Source of the DNA: Nitrospira sp.
GTDB lineage: Bacteria > Nitrospirota > Nitrospiria > Nitrospirales > Nitrospiraceae
Assembly: GCA_029194665.1 (NCBI GenBank)
Contig: JARFXO010000007.1
Coordinates: 1 to 64,000 of the forward strand
Direction: 5' to 3'
Length of the DNA: 64,000 nt
Position 1 is the first letter of the stretch; every line of letters starts with the position of its first letter. Under the pieces are notes generated by a model that ran no database searches, was not told the DNA's origin, and worked only from the letters and a program-made list of their open reading frames with translations. Shown one piece after another: positions 9,183-19,195 of this stretch. The position numbers and the translations under genes are program-made.

Positions 9183-11681
9183 CTATGACCGTGCGGGCTC
9201 TCGGTTTGCCATCACTGTGGCGGGAAGTTCGTGCGACCGTCGGCCTTTGCCTGGTCGTAGGGGGCGGATGCGCGTCGGTGCCGGAGGGGCTGATGGTTTC
9301 CTAGAGGCAGGCGAAGTCTTGACGCCTCGGCGGAGGGCAATCTTCATGACATCATCCATGGTATCGACGAACGCCAATTGAATGCCTTTGAGGAGATGTT
9401 TGGGGATTTCCTCAAGGTCCTTCTTATTCCGACGTGGAAGGATTACCGTCGTGAGCTTTGCCCGTTTCGCCGCCAAAATCTTTTCCTTGAGTCCCCCGAT
9501 CGGAAGCACGCGGCCGCGCAAGGTGATCTCTCCGGTCATCGCCAAATCACGTCGTGCGGGAATGCCGGAAAACGCCGAGGCAATGGCGGTTGCCATTGTG
9601 ATGCCGGCCGAGGGACCGTCTTTGGGAATCGCCCCGGCCGGCACGTGGATGTGCAGGTCTTGTTTGCTGAACATCACGGGGCTGAGATGCAAGGTTTTTT
9701 CTCGCGAGCGGACGTAGCTGAGCGCTGCCTGGGCGGATTCTTTCATCACATCTCCCAGATGGCCGGTGAGGGTCAACTGGCCTTTCCCCTTCATCACCGT
9801 CGCCTCGATGTAAAGCACATCGCCACCCGATTCCGTCCAGGCTAGGCCGGTCGCCACACCGATTTCGTCCTTCTCGAGTTCCGCTTCCGGCACATATTTT
9901 GGCACTCCCAGATATCTATGGAGATTGGACGGCTCGATCGGAAACCCCAGACCTTTGCCCTCGGCGACTTTCTTTGCAACCTTACGCATCACATTGGCGA
10001 TCTCGCGCTCGAGGTTCCGCACTCCGGCCTCGCGTGTGTAGTGCGAAATGATCTGGCGGATCGCCGGCTCGGTAAAGCGGAGATGTTTGATCGTAATGCC
10101 GTGCTCTTCGAGCTGCCGGGGAATCAGGTATTTCTGGGCGATACCAAGTTTTTCCTCTTCTGTATATCCTGGAATTTCAATGATCTCCATGCGATCGCGC
10201 AACGCGGGAAGGATCGGATCGATCAAATTCGCCGTGGTGATGAACATCACTTCGGTCAGGTCGAATGGGACGCCGAGGTAGTGGTCGGTGAACGCACTGT
10301 TTTGCTCCGGATCGAGGACCTCCAACAAGGCTGCCGAGGGGTCGCCCCGAAAATCCATGCCAACCTTGTCCACCTCGTCAAGCATGAACACGGGGTTACC
10401 GGTGCCCGCTTGCTTCATGCCTTGGATGATGCGTCCCGGTAATGCGCCGACATAGGTGCGGCGGTGGCCGCGGATTTCTGCCTCATCCCGCACGCCGCCC
10501 AAGCTGATACGCACAAACTCGCGGCCCAATGAGCGGGCGATCGACTTCCCCAGCGATGTCTTGCCGACTCCAGGTGGGCCGACAAAGCAGAGGATCGGCC
10601 CCTTCATCTTCTCTTTCAGCTTTCGGACGGCCAGGTATTCGAGAATCCGCTCCTTGACCTTTTCGAGGTCATAGTGGTCGTCGTTCAATACCTTGGCGGC
10701 GGCCTTCAGATCGAGGTTATCCTTCGACCGCTTCGACCACGGCAATTCGACCATCCATTCCAGATAGGTTCTCACCGTCGCGGATTCGGCGGTATCCGGG
10801 TGCATCTTTTCGAGACGCTTGAGCTGTTTTTCAGATTCTTTCAGGACCTTGTCGGGCATCTTCGCATCTTTGATGCGCTTCCGGAATTCCGTGACTTCTT
10901 CCGCCCGCTCATCGAGTTCACCCAACTCCTTTTGAATGGCCTTCAGTTGTTCCCGCAGAAAGTATTCCCGTTGGGTCTTGTCCATCTCGCCCTTGGCTTG
11001 GGCCTGAATCTTTTGCTGCATGGAGAGGACTTCGATTTCCTTCCCGAGAATGTCGCTCACTTGACGAAGGCGATGAATTGGATCAGAGATTTCCAAGACG
11101 GCTTGGGTGGCGTCGACCTTGAGGCCGAGATTTGAGGCGACCATGTCGGCCAATCGTCCCGGCTCTTCGAGGTTTTCGATGACGACCATGACATCGGGGA
11201 TCAGGACTTTCCCCAAGCTTACGATTCGTTCGATCTGCTCTTTCACGGTCCGCATGACGGCTTCCGCCTCAAGGCCCGTGGACGTCGATTTCGTATCAAT
11301 CAGTTTGTCGATCCGAACGGAGTAGTAGGGGTCGGTCTGAATGTATTTGGTGATCTTCGCTTTGGCGATGCCTTGCACCAGGATTTTGATGCGTTCATCG
11401 GGCAACTTCAGCATCCGCATGATGAGGCCGACGGTGCCGATGGCATGGATGTCTTTCGGAGCGGGATTTTCGACGTCGAGTGCTTTCTGCGTCGCGAGGA
11501 AAATCATCCGATTGCCGGCAAGGGCCGCTTCGATGGCCTTGATCGACATGTCGCGTCCGACGAACAGGGGAAGCACCATGTACGGAAAGACGACGATATC
11601 TCGGACCGGCAACAGCGGGAGCTGGCCCGGAACCTCAACGTTTTGTGGAGGTTGAATCTCTTGTTCGTTTGGGTCGGTCAT
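9183..11681 (-). CDS. lon: ATP-dependent protease Lon
   Basis: The 832-residue protein is a complete LonA. It has an N-terminal substrate-binding domain starting [13 protein letters not shown], a coiled-coil region (about 220-300), an AAA+ module with Walker A GPPGVGKT (368-375) and Walker B VFMLDE (431-436), and a C-terminal protease domain with the catalytic dyad Ser691 (PKDGPSAG) and Lys734 (GLKEKIL). It degrades misfolded and regulatory proteins in the cytoplasm. The C-terminal tail of about 35 residues is basic and Pro-rich, longer than in E. coli. It is the second ATP-dependent degradation machine in this window besides the Pup-proteasome genes. Confidence 0.97.
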   Translation of the reverse strand: MTDPNEQEIQPPQNVEVPGQLPLLPVRDIVVFPYMVLPLFVGRDMSIKAIEAALAGNRMIFLATQKALDVENPAPKDIHAIGTVGLIMRMLKLPDERIKILVQGIAKAKITKYIQTDPYYSVRIDKLIDTKSTSTGLEAEAVMRTVKEQIERIVSLGKVLIPDVMVVIENLEEPGRLADMVASNLGLKVDATQAVLEISDPIHRLRQVSDILGKEIEVLSMQQKIQAQAKGEMDKTQREYFLREQLKAIQKELGELDERAEEVTEFRKRIKDAKMPDKVLKESEKQLKRLEKMHPDTAESATVRTYLEWMVELPWSKRSKDNLDLKAAAKVLNDDHYDLEKVKERILEYLAVRKLKEKMKGPILCFVGPPGVGKTSLGKSIARSLGREFVRISLGGVRDEAEIRGHRRTYVGALPGRIIQGMKQAGTGNPVFMLDEVDKVGMDFRGDPSAALLEVLDPEQNSAFTDHYLGVPFDLTEVMFITTANLIDPILPALRDRMEIIEIPGYTEEEKLGIAQKYLIPRQLEEHGITIKHLRFTEPAIRQIISHYTREAGVRNLEREIANVMRKVAKKVAEGKGLGFPIEPSNLHRYLGVPKYVPEAELEKDEIGVATGLAWTESGGDVLYIEATVMKGKGQLTLTGHLGDVMKESAQAALSYVRSREKTLHLSPVMFSKQDLHIHVPAGAIPKDGPSAGITMATAIASAFSGIPARRDLAMTGEITLRGRVLPIGGLKEKILAAKRAKLTTVILPRRNKKDLEEIPKHLLKGIQLAFVDTMDDVMKIALRRGVKTSPASRKPSAPPAPTRIRPLRPGKGRRSHELPATVMANREPARS

Positions 11682-11721
11682 GTGCCTGCCTGTGCGATAT
11701 CGCTAAATCGCTAAGCGGTGG

Positions 11722-11738
11722 CCGGTCCGAGGGACCGG
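11722..11738. other. Perfect 7-bp hairpin between galU and lon
   Basis: CCGGTCC and GGACCGG flank a GAG loop, giving a GC-rich 7-bp stem. It lies downstream of galU and upstream of lon on the transcribed minus strand. No T-run follows in that direction, so it may be an mRNA-stabilising or attenuating structure rather than a terminator. The rest of the 257-bp spacer (11682-11938) shows no supported gene. Confidence 0.4.
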
Positions 11739-11938
11739 GTTGTGCAACGACTCATCCTGTGTTTGAGCGCCATGATCTCTCACGTCTATGAGACTCGGTG
11801 TTCCATTACTTATGGAACTGAATGAGCGATCGGGATCGCGCGATGCACCGGATCGAACAACCCGTTCACTCTCAAGCCTGGTGCAGCAGGGCTGTTGCTG
11901 GAAATCCCGCGACTGGGTGTCCATCAGGCCTGATGGGA

Positions 11939-12835
11939 TCATCCTCGACGATTATTCGATGTGGTGTGCATTCTGGTCGAAAGGTAGTCGCGGAATTCCG
12001 ATCCCAATGCCGGATTCTTCAATGCGAACTCAACAGTGGCGATCAAAAAGCCCAATTTGTCTCCGGCGTCGTGGCGCTGCCCCTCCACCTCCAGAGCAAA
12101 CATCGGAGTTTTTTTTGCGAGTGTCTTAAGTGCATCGGTCAATTGAATTTCCCCGTTCTTTCCAGGGGCGGTTTTTCTCAGGATCGGGAAGATTTCCGGG
12201 GGAAGGACATACCGGCCGATCACGGCGAGCGTGGATGGGGCATCGGTCGGCGATGGTTTCTCAACCAAATCTTCAACCCGATGCAAGCCATGAGCGAGGC
12301 GCTTGGGGGTCACAATTCCGTACCGGCTGACATCTGCTTTGGGAACCTCCTGCACTCCGAGCACCGCCCCATGCCGCTTTTTATAGACGTGGATCAATTG
12401 CGCGAGCCCTGGGACGTCGGCGTCGATGATCTCGTCTCCGAGAATGACGGCGAAGGGTTCATCGCCGATCAGATGCTGCGCGCACAACACGGCATGCCCC
12501 AAGCCGAGCGCTTCAGATTGCCGCACGTAACAGAAATTCGCGAGGTTCGAGATCTGTCGGATTTGATGGAGCACCTGACTCTTGCCGGTGCCTTTCAAAT
12601 TTTCTTCCAACTCGACCGAACGATCAAAGTGATCTTCGATGGCACGTTTCCCGCGGCCGGTAATCACGATGATGTCCTCGATGCCAGAGGCCACCGCTTC
12701 TTCGACCGTATATTGAATGAGCGGTTTGTCGACCAACGGCAACATCTCTTTCGGGGATGCCTTTGTGGCGGGAAGGAAGCGTGTCCCAAGGCCGGCGGCG
12801 GGAATGATCGCTTTTCTGACAGTCAGACGTGACAT
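11939..12835 (-). CDS. galU: UTP--glucose-1-phosphate uridylyltransferase
   Basis: This 298-residue nucleotidyltransferase makes UDP-glucose from UTP and glucose-1-phosphate, a precursor for surface glycans. It has the signature GLGTRFLPATKASPKEMLP near the N-terminus, the EALGLGHAVLCA block, ILGDEIID and VEDLVEKPSP, in the order and spacing of bacterial GalU. Divergent from bamA across a 470-bp spacer. The family is distinct from RfbA, which occurs later in the window. Confidence 0.94.
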   Translation of the reverse strand: MSRLTVRKAIIPAAGLGTRFLPATKASPKEMLPLVDKPLIQYTVEEAVASGIEDIIVITGRGKRAIEDHFDRSVELEENLKGTGKSQVLHQIRQISNLANFCYVRQSEALGLGHAVLCAQHLIGDEPFAVILGDEIIDADVPGLAQLIHVYKKRHGAVLGVQEVPKADVSRYGIVTPKRLAHGLHRVEDLVEKPSPTDAPSTLAVIGRYVLPPEIFPILRKTAPGKNGEIQLTDALKTLAKKTPMFALEVEGQRHDAGDKLGFLIATVEFALKNPALGSEFRDYLSTRMHTTSNNRRG

Positions 12836-13304
12836 GGAAGGATACTATGTGATGGGGTGTATGAAGTCAAGAAACCAACGAACTCATCTCATCGACAGCG
12901 ACGTTTTCGTTCCTGGGCAAAGAAGACATGAACACGCTCACGGACGAGTCGTGTGTCGTGTCGGTTCTGCGGAGTGGCGTGTGACTGTCACAATCGATGC
13001 GATCCTTGAGAACGTCCGTCGTAGAGCCACGCCAGATGTACGCACCTCAAATCGGAAAAGTCGTGTCGGAGCGGAGGGCGCTGCTTTACAATGCAGGATG
13101 GCCTCAATATAATCCGGAAGTTTTGCGCGGGCGGGTGGTGCAGGATGTCCGCGTGGTAGAGCTGCCGGACTGTGGATTCCCGACAACGAGCCTCTTGCGG
13201 TTCAGCGTGTTCTCCAGAGCGGGACGGACTGGTCGAGAACCGGCGCCATCGATAACGGAGAGGATCTGCGTGAGGGTTGCAGCCGCACGCCCTGTCTCCA
13301 TACT
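12836..13304. other. Divergent intergenic region, no supported gene
   Basis: This 470-bp stretch separates galU (minus) from bamA (plus) and must hold promoters for both. A plus-strand frame at 12997-13329 would encode 110 residues, but it has no recognised family, ends inside the bamA start region and has Arg-rich, irregular composition, so it is not called. No convincing promoter or terminator could be fixed by eye. Confidence 0.5.
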
Positions 13305-13325
13305 TTGCCACAGGAATCCTTATCG

Positions 13326-15647
13326 GTGATCGAACATGCCGTCTACAGCCCTCGATCGTTCCTGGTCGCGGCCATGGCCGTCTCCGTGTTGTGGGGCGTG
13401 CTTGAAGCACTTGCTCAGACACCCGACCTCAAGGTCGCTTCGATCGACATTCGGGGAGCCAAACGAATCGAAGTTCCGGCGATTGCCGGTCGGCTCACAC
13501 TGAAGGTCGGCGACCGCTATTCTCCGGAAACCGTGCGCGGACAAGTGAAGATTCTATACGACACGGGTTTTTTCGAGGATGTGCAGGTTGAAACAGAATC
13601 GATCGCCGAGGGGATGGCGGTGACCTTTGTCGTGCAGGAAAAGCCGTTCATCACCGAGATCGTCTTCGACGGTAATGAGCAGTTGACCGACGAGAAGCTG
13701 AAAGAAAAAACGACCATCAAAAGCCAGACATTTCTTGATCCACAACAGGTGAAAGATAGCGCCGAGGCCATTCGCCTGACCTACCAGCATGAGGGATATT
13801 TCAACGCGCAGGTTGTTCCCGTGACCGAGACATTGGACGAGGAACGAAAGCGCCTGACCTTCCATATTACGGAGGGAGAGAAGGCGAAGGTCAAGACGGT
13901 GACGTTCGAAGGGCTGCGTGCGGCAACGAAGAACGAGATGCTCGCTGTCATGTCGACTCGGGAATGGATTCCTTGGTACGGGCTCGTCACGAAGTTCAAG
14001 TTGCCTTCGATGGTGTCCGACGCGGGCGTCTTGAAGCGTGAAGAGCTGGCCAATGATGTGGAGCGGATCAGGGAAGTACTGCTGAACAAAGGCTACTTCA
14101 ATGTGCGGGTCGGTCAGCCGTCGGTGGAGCTCACCGACGATAGAAAATGGTTCCTCGTCACCTACCACATCACCGAGGGAGAGCCGTTTACCATAGGAGA
14201 AATCGGGTTTCGAGGGCATACAGTCTTTGAGGAGCCGGAGCTTCGAGCAGGATTGAGGATGAAAGAGGGGGAAATCTTTCAGCGTGCCAAAATCCGAGAT
14301 GAGATCTCCCGAGTCACGGAACTGTATGGGAGCAGGGGGTATGCGTTTGCGGAAGTTGTACCCAGCGTGAATCCGAACAATGAGGAACGGACGGTCGGCA
14401 TCCTCTTCAACATCAAAGAAGGGCAGATGATGCGGATCCGACAGATCAACATCTACGGCAATGATAAGACACGAGACAACGTCATCCGGCGGGAAATACG
14501 AGTGGACGAACAGGATGTGATCGACACCGCCTCCCTGAAGCGAAGTTTCCAACGCTTGAACAACTTGAATTTCTTCGAAACGGTTGAGATCCTGCCGACG
14601 CAAGTCGAGCCGGACAAGGTCGATCTGAATGTGCGTGTGAAGGAAAAACCGACCGGGATGTTCAGCGTCGGCGGCGGGTTCAGCACATTGGACCAACTCG
14701 TGGCGGTTGCCGATATCACCCAAGCCAACTTGGGCGGGTACGGCTACCTCCTGCGCGTCCGCGGGCAACTCGGTCAGCGAAGAACTCTCGGGTCCATCAC
14801 GTTTCGCAATCCCTATCTGTACGACTCATTGACGTCGCTGCAGATCGATGGCTACCGCACGATGACGAATTACCTTAGTTATTTTGAGGAACGAACCGGC
14901 GGAAACGTCACACTCGGCCGTTGGATATCGGAATATGTGACGACCAGTATCAGCCTCTTCGGAGAAATACTCACCTACAGGGATCCCGCACCCGGTATCT
15001 GTCCGGATCTGGTTCCGGTCGTGTGTCAACAGCTCGGGACGAACTCGAGTACGGGATTTCGGACGTCGCTGTTCAGAGATACCAGAGATTACTATCTCGA
15101 TCCCAGAAGCGGTTGGCGTAGCGGCGGAGGGTTTGACGTCGGAACACCCTATCTTGGGGGTACCTACAATTTCATTAAATATTATGTGGACGTGGTCAAG
15201 TACACGCCCCTCCCCTTCGATATGAGGTTTGCGGTGCGGGCTCGCGCGGGAGCGCTCGAGGCGCTGGGAGGAACAGACACTCCGCTGAATGAACGGTTTT
15301 TCGTGGGAGGCATCAACACGGTGCGTGGGTTTTCCTTCGGACGGGCCGGTCCCACAGTCCCCACGACCCATTCCCCCTACGGCGCGGTCAGACAATTGAT
15401 CTTCAACACCGAGTTGATCTTTACGATCTCCGCCGAGGCGAAATTGAACGGTGTGCTCTTTTTCGACTACGGGAAGGGTTTTGACAACGGTGAGCCGTGG
15501 TCGTTCAATTTGAGACCTGCTGCCGGTATTGAGGGACGCTGGATTTCTCCCTTCGGTCCCTTGCGTGTCGCCTATGGGATCAACCTAGACCCACGACCCG
15601 GTGAGCGAGTCGGCGTGTTCGAGTTTACGATCGGGACCTTGTTTTAG
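13326..15647 (+). CDS. bamA: Outer membrane assembly factor BamA
   Basis: This protein of about 773 residues is the central subunit of the beta-barrel assembly machine. It has a signal peptide (hydrophobic AMAVSVLWGVLEALAQ), then repeated POTRA domains (first: KVASIDIRGAKRI...LTLKVGDRYSPETV; several later GY-containing units), then a C-terminal barrel with VRGF-type motif (NTVRGFSFGRAGP) and a terminal aromatic residue (GTLF). The GTG at 13326 is preferred because it follows an AGGA-like site; an in-frame TTG at 13305 is an alternative. It heads the envelope operon, followed by two Skp/OmpH genes, a conserved order. Confidence 0.94.
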   Translation: MIEHAVYSPRSFLVAAMAVSVLWGVLEALAQTPDLKVASIDIRGAKRIEVPAIAGRLTLKVGDRYSPETVRGQVKILYDTGFFEDVQVETESIAEGMAVTFVVQEKPFITEIVFDGNEQLTDEKLKEKTTIKSQTFLDPQQVKDSAEAIRLTYQHEGYFNAQVVPVTETLDEERKRLTFHITEGEKAKVKTVTFEGLRAATKNEMLAVMSTREWIPWYGLVTKFKLPSMVSDAGVLKREELANDVERIREVLLNKGYFNVRVGQPSVELTDDRKWFLVTYHITEGEPFTIGEIGFRGHTVFEEPELRAGLRMKEGEIFQRAKIRDEISRVTELYGSRGYAFAEVVPSVNPNNEERTVGILFNIKEGQMMRIRQINIYGNDKTRDNVIRREIRVDEQDVIDTASLKRSFQRLNNLNFFETVEILPTQVEPDKVDLNVRVKEKPTGMFSVGGGFSTLDQLVAVADITQANLGGYGYLLRVRGQLGQRRTLGSITFRNPYLYDSLTSLQIDGYRTMTNYLSYFEERTGGNVTLGRWISEYVTTSISLFGEILTYRDPAPGICPDLVPVVCQQLGTNSSTGFRTSLFRDTRDYYLDPRSGWRSGGGFDVGTPYLGGTYNFIKYYVDVVKYTPLPFDMRFAVRARAGALEALGGTDTPLNERFFVGGINTVRGFSFGRAGPTVPTTHSPYGAVRQLIFNTELIFTISAEAKLNGVLFFDYGKGFDNGEPWSFNLRPAAGIEGRWISPFGPLRVAYGINLDPRPGERVGVFEFTIGTLF

Positions 15648-15660
15648 TCGGAGCCTTGGC

Positions 15661-16236
15661 GTGGTACGTTGGGATAGGGATCGATGGAGGCAATCGGCGG
15701 GGCGGATCGAATGGACAGTGATGTCGGTGTCGGTCGCCATGATGCTGGTTCTCAGTGGATGTGCCGGAGGCGGGGGCAAAATCGACACCAAGATCGGCGT
15801 GATCAATTCACAGCGATTGCTCAACGAGACGAGCGCTGGCAAAAAAGCCAAAGAGAATCTGACCGCCTTCTCGAAAAATCGACAGGCACTGATGGAATTG
15901 GAAGAAAAGGAGTTGCGGAGGATGGAAGAGGACTTTACCAAGCAGTCCTCTGTCCTCAGCCCTGCCGCGAAGCGAGATCGGGAAGAACAGTTTCGCCGGC
16001 GCATGCAAGAGTACCAGCAAAAGGCCTCGGAATTGAATCGAGAAGTCCAGGAAAAACAAAAAGACGTCCTGGAAGGGTTTCGCGATAAGATCGAAACGGT
16101 CGTGGCAAAGGTCGCCAAGCGCCTTGGGCTGCAGGTGGTCGTTGATAAGAGCAAGGGTGGTCCGACCATCTATCATGAAGCAGACATGGACATTTCAGGT
16201 CTGGTCATCGATGAATTCAACCGCGAATATCCGTAA
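15661..16236 (+). CDS. OmpH/Skp-family periplasmic chaperone, lipoprotein form
   Basis: The 191-residue protein has the Skp architecture: a short beta strand (KIGVINSQRLLN), a long coiled-coil tentacle (about residues 70-150, with repeated KELRRMEEDF and EEQFRRRMQEYQQK) and a C-terminal strand. The GTG at 15661 is chosen because GGAG lies 7 nt upstream and it gives a basic N-region before the hydrophobic segment. A lipobox (LVLSGC) predicts lipid anchoring, unlike soluble Skp. Such chaperones hold unfolded outer-membrane proteins for BamA, encoded directly upstream. Confidence 0.85.
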   Translation: MVRWDRDRWRQSAGRIEWTVMSVSVAMMLVLSGCAGGGGKIDTKIGVINSQRLLNETSAGKKAKENLTAFSKNRQALMELEEKELRRMEEDFTKQSSVLSPAAKRDREEQFRRRMQEYQQKASELNREVQEKQKDVLEGFRDKIETVVAKVAKRLGLQVVVDKSKGGPTIYHEADMDISGLVIDEFNREYP

Positions 16237-16255
16237 TATCTGCTGGAGGTGGGTT

Positions 16256-16798
16256 ATGACGGGGACAGCGAGAGTGATCATAGCAGGCATCGCGTTATCG
16301 CTGGTGCAGTGGGAGGAGCCGCTCTTCGCTGGGGACGCGCTCCGGATCGGGGTTATGGATCAACAGATGGTGATGGAACGGACGAAGGGCGGGAAGCTGG
16401 CCTTGGAAGATGTGAAGGGATATTCCATGACCAGACAGAAGATCATCAATTCGGATGAGCAAGACATCAAAGATCTGCAACAGTCTTTACAAGATTCAAA
16501 CGCCAAACTCACCGACCAGGCGAGGCAAGAGAAAGAGGAACAGTTGCGGAGTAAGATGGAAGCGTATCAGCGCCGCCTGCAAGAGTTTAATCGTGAAGTT
16601 CAACAAAAACAGCGCGAGATGGTCTCGGAATATGGACAAAAGATCGCAGCGGCAGCTAGGGTCGTGGCTCAGAAAGAGGGATATACGGCCATCTTCGATA
16701 AAGGCAACGAGGCGCTTATCCGCATTGTTCTCTATTATCAGCCGGCACTGGACGTGACGGACGCGGTCGTCAAGGAATTTGATCGACAGAACCCGTGA
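16256..16798 (+). CDS. OmpH/Skp-family periplasmic chaperone (second copy)
   Basis: This 180-residue protein has a signal peptide (residues 1-25), the strand LRIGVMDQQMVMERTKGG and a coiled coil (about 60-125) closely resembling the preceding gene (EEQLRSKMEAYQRRLQEFNREVQQKQ against EEQFRRRMQEYQQKASELNREVQEKQ). GGAGGT precedes the ATG. It is a tandem paralogue, probably from duplication, but with a cleavable signal instead of a lipobox, so one copy may be membrane-tethered and the other free. It occupies the position where lpxD is often found. Confidence 0.84.
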   Translation: MTGTARVIIAGIALSLVQWEEPLFAGDALRIGVMDQQMVMERTKGGKLALEDVKGYSMTRQKIINSDEQDIKDLQQSLQDSNAKLTDQARQEKEEQLRSKMEAYQRRLQEFNREVQQKQREMVSEYGQKIAAAARVVAQKEGYTAIFDKGNEALIRIVLYYQPALDVTDAVVKEFDRQNP

Positions 16799-16836
16799 GG
16801 CGCAGAACCACCTGGGGCAGAGAGGAGGCAGAGCCA

Positions 16837-17289
16837 ATGGCATCGGTCGAGCAGGCTGAGATTCAGGCGTTACTTCCCCACCGGTATCCATTTTTGCTGG
16901 TGGATCGAATCAAAGAGTTTGAACCGCAAAAGAGCATCGTTGGGTTCAAAAACGTGACCGTCAATGAACCGTTCTTCCAAGGACATTTCCCCGGACGCCC
17001 GGTGATGCCCGGAGTGCTGATTATCGAGGCCATGGCGCAGGCAGGCGGTGTGCTGGTCTTCAAGTCGGGGGGATCGGTCGGAAAAACCGTCATGTATCTG
17101 ACGGGTATCGACGAGGCAAAGTTCCGGCGACCGGTGGTGCCAGGCGATCAGCTCCGTTTGGACATCGAAGTCCTCAAGAAGCGTCCTCCGTTCTGGAAAA
17201 TGCAAGGAAAGGCATATGTAGACAATGAGATGGTCTGTGAAGCCGTAATAACGGCGATGGTGATCGAAGAGAAGGCGGAAACACGGTGA
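16837..17289 (+). CDS. fabZ: 3-hydroxyacyl-ACP dehydratase FabZ
   Basis: The 150-residue hotdog-fold enzyme dehydrates 3-hydroxyacyl-ACP in fatty-acid elongation and competes with lipid A synthesis for 3-hydroxyacyl chains. The catalytic pair is clear: His50 in GHFPGRPVMPG and Glu64 in LIIEAMAQAG. It begins with IQALLPHRYPFLLVD, typical of FabZ. The ATG at 16837 follows a GAGGAGG-type site; a longer GTG frame from 16795 would overlap the upstream stop and is not preferred. It sits between skp and lpxA as in many lipid A operons. Confidence 0.95.
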   Translation: MASVEQAEIQALLPHRYPFLLVDRIKEFEPQKSIVGFKNVTVNEPFFQGHFPGRPVMPGVLIIEAMAQAGGVLVFKSGGSVGKTVMYLTGIDEAKFRRPVVPGDQLRLDIEVLKKRPPFWKMQGKAYVDNEMVCEAVITAMVIEEKAETR

Positions 17290-17404
17290 GCGATCCTGAT
17301 CGTTCTTCATTCCCTGATGCGGTAAGGTGAAGTGGTGAGCAAGGCAGTGGTCCAGTGGCTGACCAATGGTCTGTGATATCTGGCGCGAGTGAAGGGGGGT
17401 ATGC

Positions 17405-18223
17405 GTGAAGATACATCCAACAGCGATCGTTCATCCCAAGGCGAGTCTCGATGGTGACGTTGAGATCGGGCCGTTCTGTGTAGTCGGGGAGCATGTCGCG
17501 ATCGGGAAGGGAAGCCGATTGCTCTCCCATGCGACGATCGATGGGTGGACGGAGATTGGGGAGCGGAACGAAGTGCACCCGTTTGCTTCGATTGGAGGTC
17601 CTCCACAACACCTAGGTTATAAGGGGGAACCGACCAAGGTCCTCATCGGTCACGACAACATTATCAGGGAGTACGTCACGATCAACCGGGGAACCGTCCA
17701 AGGGGGTGGAGTGACCTCTCTTGGGTCAAATGGCATTCTGATGGCCTATGTGCATGTGGCACATGATTGTCGGCTTGGCGACCACATCATTATGGCCAAC
17801 GCGGCAAGCCTCGCCGGACACATCACCATCGGGGATCATGCCGTCATCGGAGGATTGACCGGTATTCTTCAGTTTGTGCGCGTCGGGGACTACGTGATGG
17901 TCGGCGGTTGTTGCGCGATAGGTCAGGATATTCCTCCATTTGCGTTGGCAGCAGGCGGGTACCGAGCCCATCTGTACGGTCTCAATTCGATCGGCTTGCA
18001 GCGCCATGGTTTTTCTGCCGATCGCATTGCCCTGCTCAAGAAGGCCTTTGATCTGCTCTTTCGATCCGGCCACCGAACGGCCGAAGCGATTCGACTTGCC
18101 AAAAAGGAGTTTAAGGGACAGGCCGATGTGACCAAGATTCTGACGTTTATGGAGGGCACCAAGCGTGGAATCTCGCGGGCGGTCAGCCTCGACTCGGAGC
18201 GCGAGTTCGATCAACAAATGTGA
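17405..18223 (+). CDS. lpxA: Acyl-ACP--UDP-GlcNAc O-acyltransferase
   Basis: LpxA catalyses the first step of lipid A synthesis, moving a 3-hydroxyacyl chain from ACP to the 3-OH of UDP-GlcNAc. The 272-residue protein is made of left-handed beta-helix hexapeptides from its first residues (IHPTAIVHPKASLDGDVEIG) and has the catalytic histidine His120 in AYVHVAHDC, followed by the helical C-terminal domain. The GTG start is preceded by a G-rich ribosome site. A 115-bp spacer separates it from fabZ. Confidence 0.95.
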   Translation: MKIHPTAIVHPKASLDGDVEIGPFCVVGEHVAIGKGSRLLSHATIDGWTEIGERNEVHPFASIGGPPQHLGYKGEPTKVLIGHDNIIREYVTINRGTVQGGGVTSLGSNGILMAYVHVAHDCRLGDHIIMANAASLAGHITIGDHAVIGGLTGILQFVRVGDYVMVGGCCAIGQDIPPFALAAGGYRAHLYGLNSIGLQRHGFSADRIALLKKAFDLLFRSGHRTAEAIRLAKKEFKGQADVTKILTFMEGTKRGISRAVSLDSEREFDQQM

Positions 18224-18233
18224 TGTCAGCACT

Positions 18234-19088
18234 ATGCATCTGACCATGCCGATACCAGACGGCCGAATCGGGGTAATCGCCGGAAATGGACGATTTCCGA
18301 TCATCTTTGCGGATAACGCCCGGAACATGGGTCTTCAAGTCTATGCGGTGGCCCACGAGGGCGAAACCGAACCGGAGCTCGAACGGCATGTCGATCGGAT
18401 CCATTGGGTCAAGATCGGCCAACTCAATAAACTGATCAACGCGTTCAAGTCCGATGGCGTCCGGAAAGTGGTCATGTTGGGAGGCATCAAGAAAACGCAC
18501 CTCTATAGCCATGCACGTCCTGATTTTCGCGTGCTGGCTCTGGCCGCGAAATTGGTCCTCTGGAAGGACGACGATATCTTACGTGCGCTCGCCACAGAAC
18601 TCGAAAAGGATGGAATCACCATCTGTGAGTCGACGTTCGGTCTGGAAGGGATCTTGGTTCAAGAAGGCACGCTCACTTCTCGCCAACCGACCAAAAAAGA
18701 GTGGGCCGACATCCGCTATGGCTGGGACGTGGCCAAAGAGACGGGGAGGCTGGACATCGGCCAATGTGTCGTGATTAAAGACCGGGTCGTTGTGGCGGTC
18801 GAAGCGGTCGAAGGAACCGATGAAGCGATCAAGCGTGGAGGCGAACTGGCCAAGGATGGTGCAGTGGTGGTGAAGCGGAGCAAGCCGCAGCAGGACCTCC
18901 GGTTTGATCTGCCGGCAGTCGGTCCCAGGACGATCGCGGTCATGCGTTCTGTCAAGGCCTCGGTGCTTGCGGTCGAGGCTGGCCGATCCGTGATGCTGGA
19001 TCGAGAATTGTTGATCAGCCAGGCGGAGGACGCCGGAATCGCCGTCGTCGGCCTCGCTCGCGAAGGAGAAGCGAGCACGGGGACCTGA
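18234..19088 (+). CDS. lpxI: UDP-2,3-diacylglucosamine pyrophosphatase LpxI
   Basis: The 284-residue protein matches LpxI (formerly DUF1009), which hydrolyses UDP-2,3-diacylglucosamine to lipid X. It replaces LpxH, which is structurally unrelated. Landmarks are IGVIAGNGRFPIIFADNAR near the N-terminus, VVMLGGIKKTHLY, the central hinge and the C-terminal LPAVGPRTI and GIAVVGLA segments. The start is set at 18234, 11 bp after the lpxA stop, with a second in-frame ATG at 18246. A longer frame from 18165 would run inside lpxA. Confidence 0.92.
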   Translation: MHLTMPIPDGRIGVIAGNGRFPIIFADNARNMGLQVYAVAHEGETEPELERHVDRIHWVKIGQLNKLINAFKSDGVRKVVMLGGIKKTHLYSHARPDFRVLALAAKLVLWKDDDILRALATELEKDGITICESTFGLEGILVQEGTLTSRQPTKKEWADIRYGWDVAKETGRLDIGQCVVIKDRVVVAVEAVEGTDEAIKRGGELAKDGAVVVKRSKPQQDLRFDLPAVGPRTIAVMRSVKASVLAVEAGRSVMLDRELLISQAEDAGIAVVGLAREGEASTGT

Positions 19089-19195
19089 GTCAACGGAGAA
19101 GCTTCGAAATCCGAAGATCTGTCGATCGAGTGATTTTGGGAAGTCAACAGATCGTCAGATCAATAGATCCTCAAATTCAGACAAAAAAGAGGTGT

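Noticed and set aside
11722..11738. Hairpin as a Rho-independent terminator of galU
   Set aside because: The stem is good but no T-run follows on the transcribed strand, so it is listed only as a hairpin.
11822..12832. Plus-strand open frame of 336 codons
   Set aside because: Antisense to galU, which is well supported by motifs; no independent evidence of coding.
12997..13329. 110-codon plus-strand frame upstream of bamA
   Set aside because: No recognised family, overlaps the bamA start, Arg-rich and irregular; treated as intergenic.
13554..14768. Long minus-strand open frame of 404 codons opposite bamA
   Set aside because: It lies wholly antisense to a certain gene, has no recognised motif, and arises from GC-rich codon bias of bamA.
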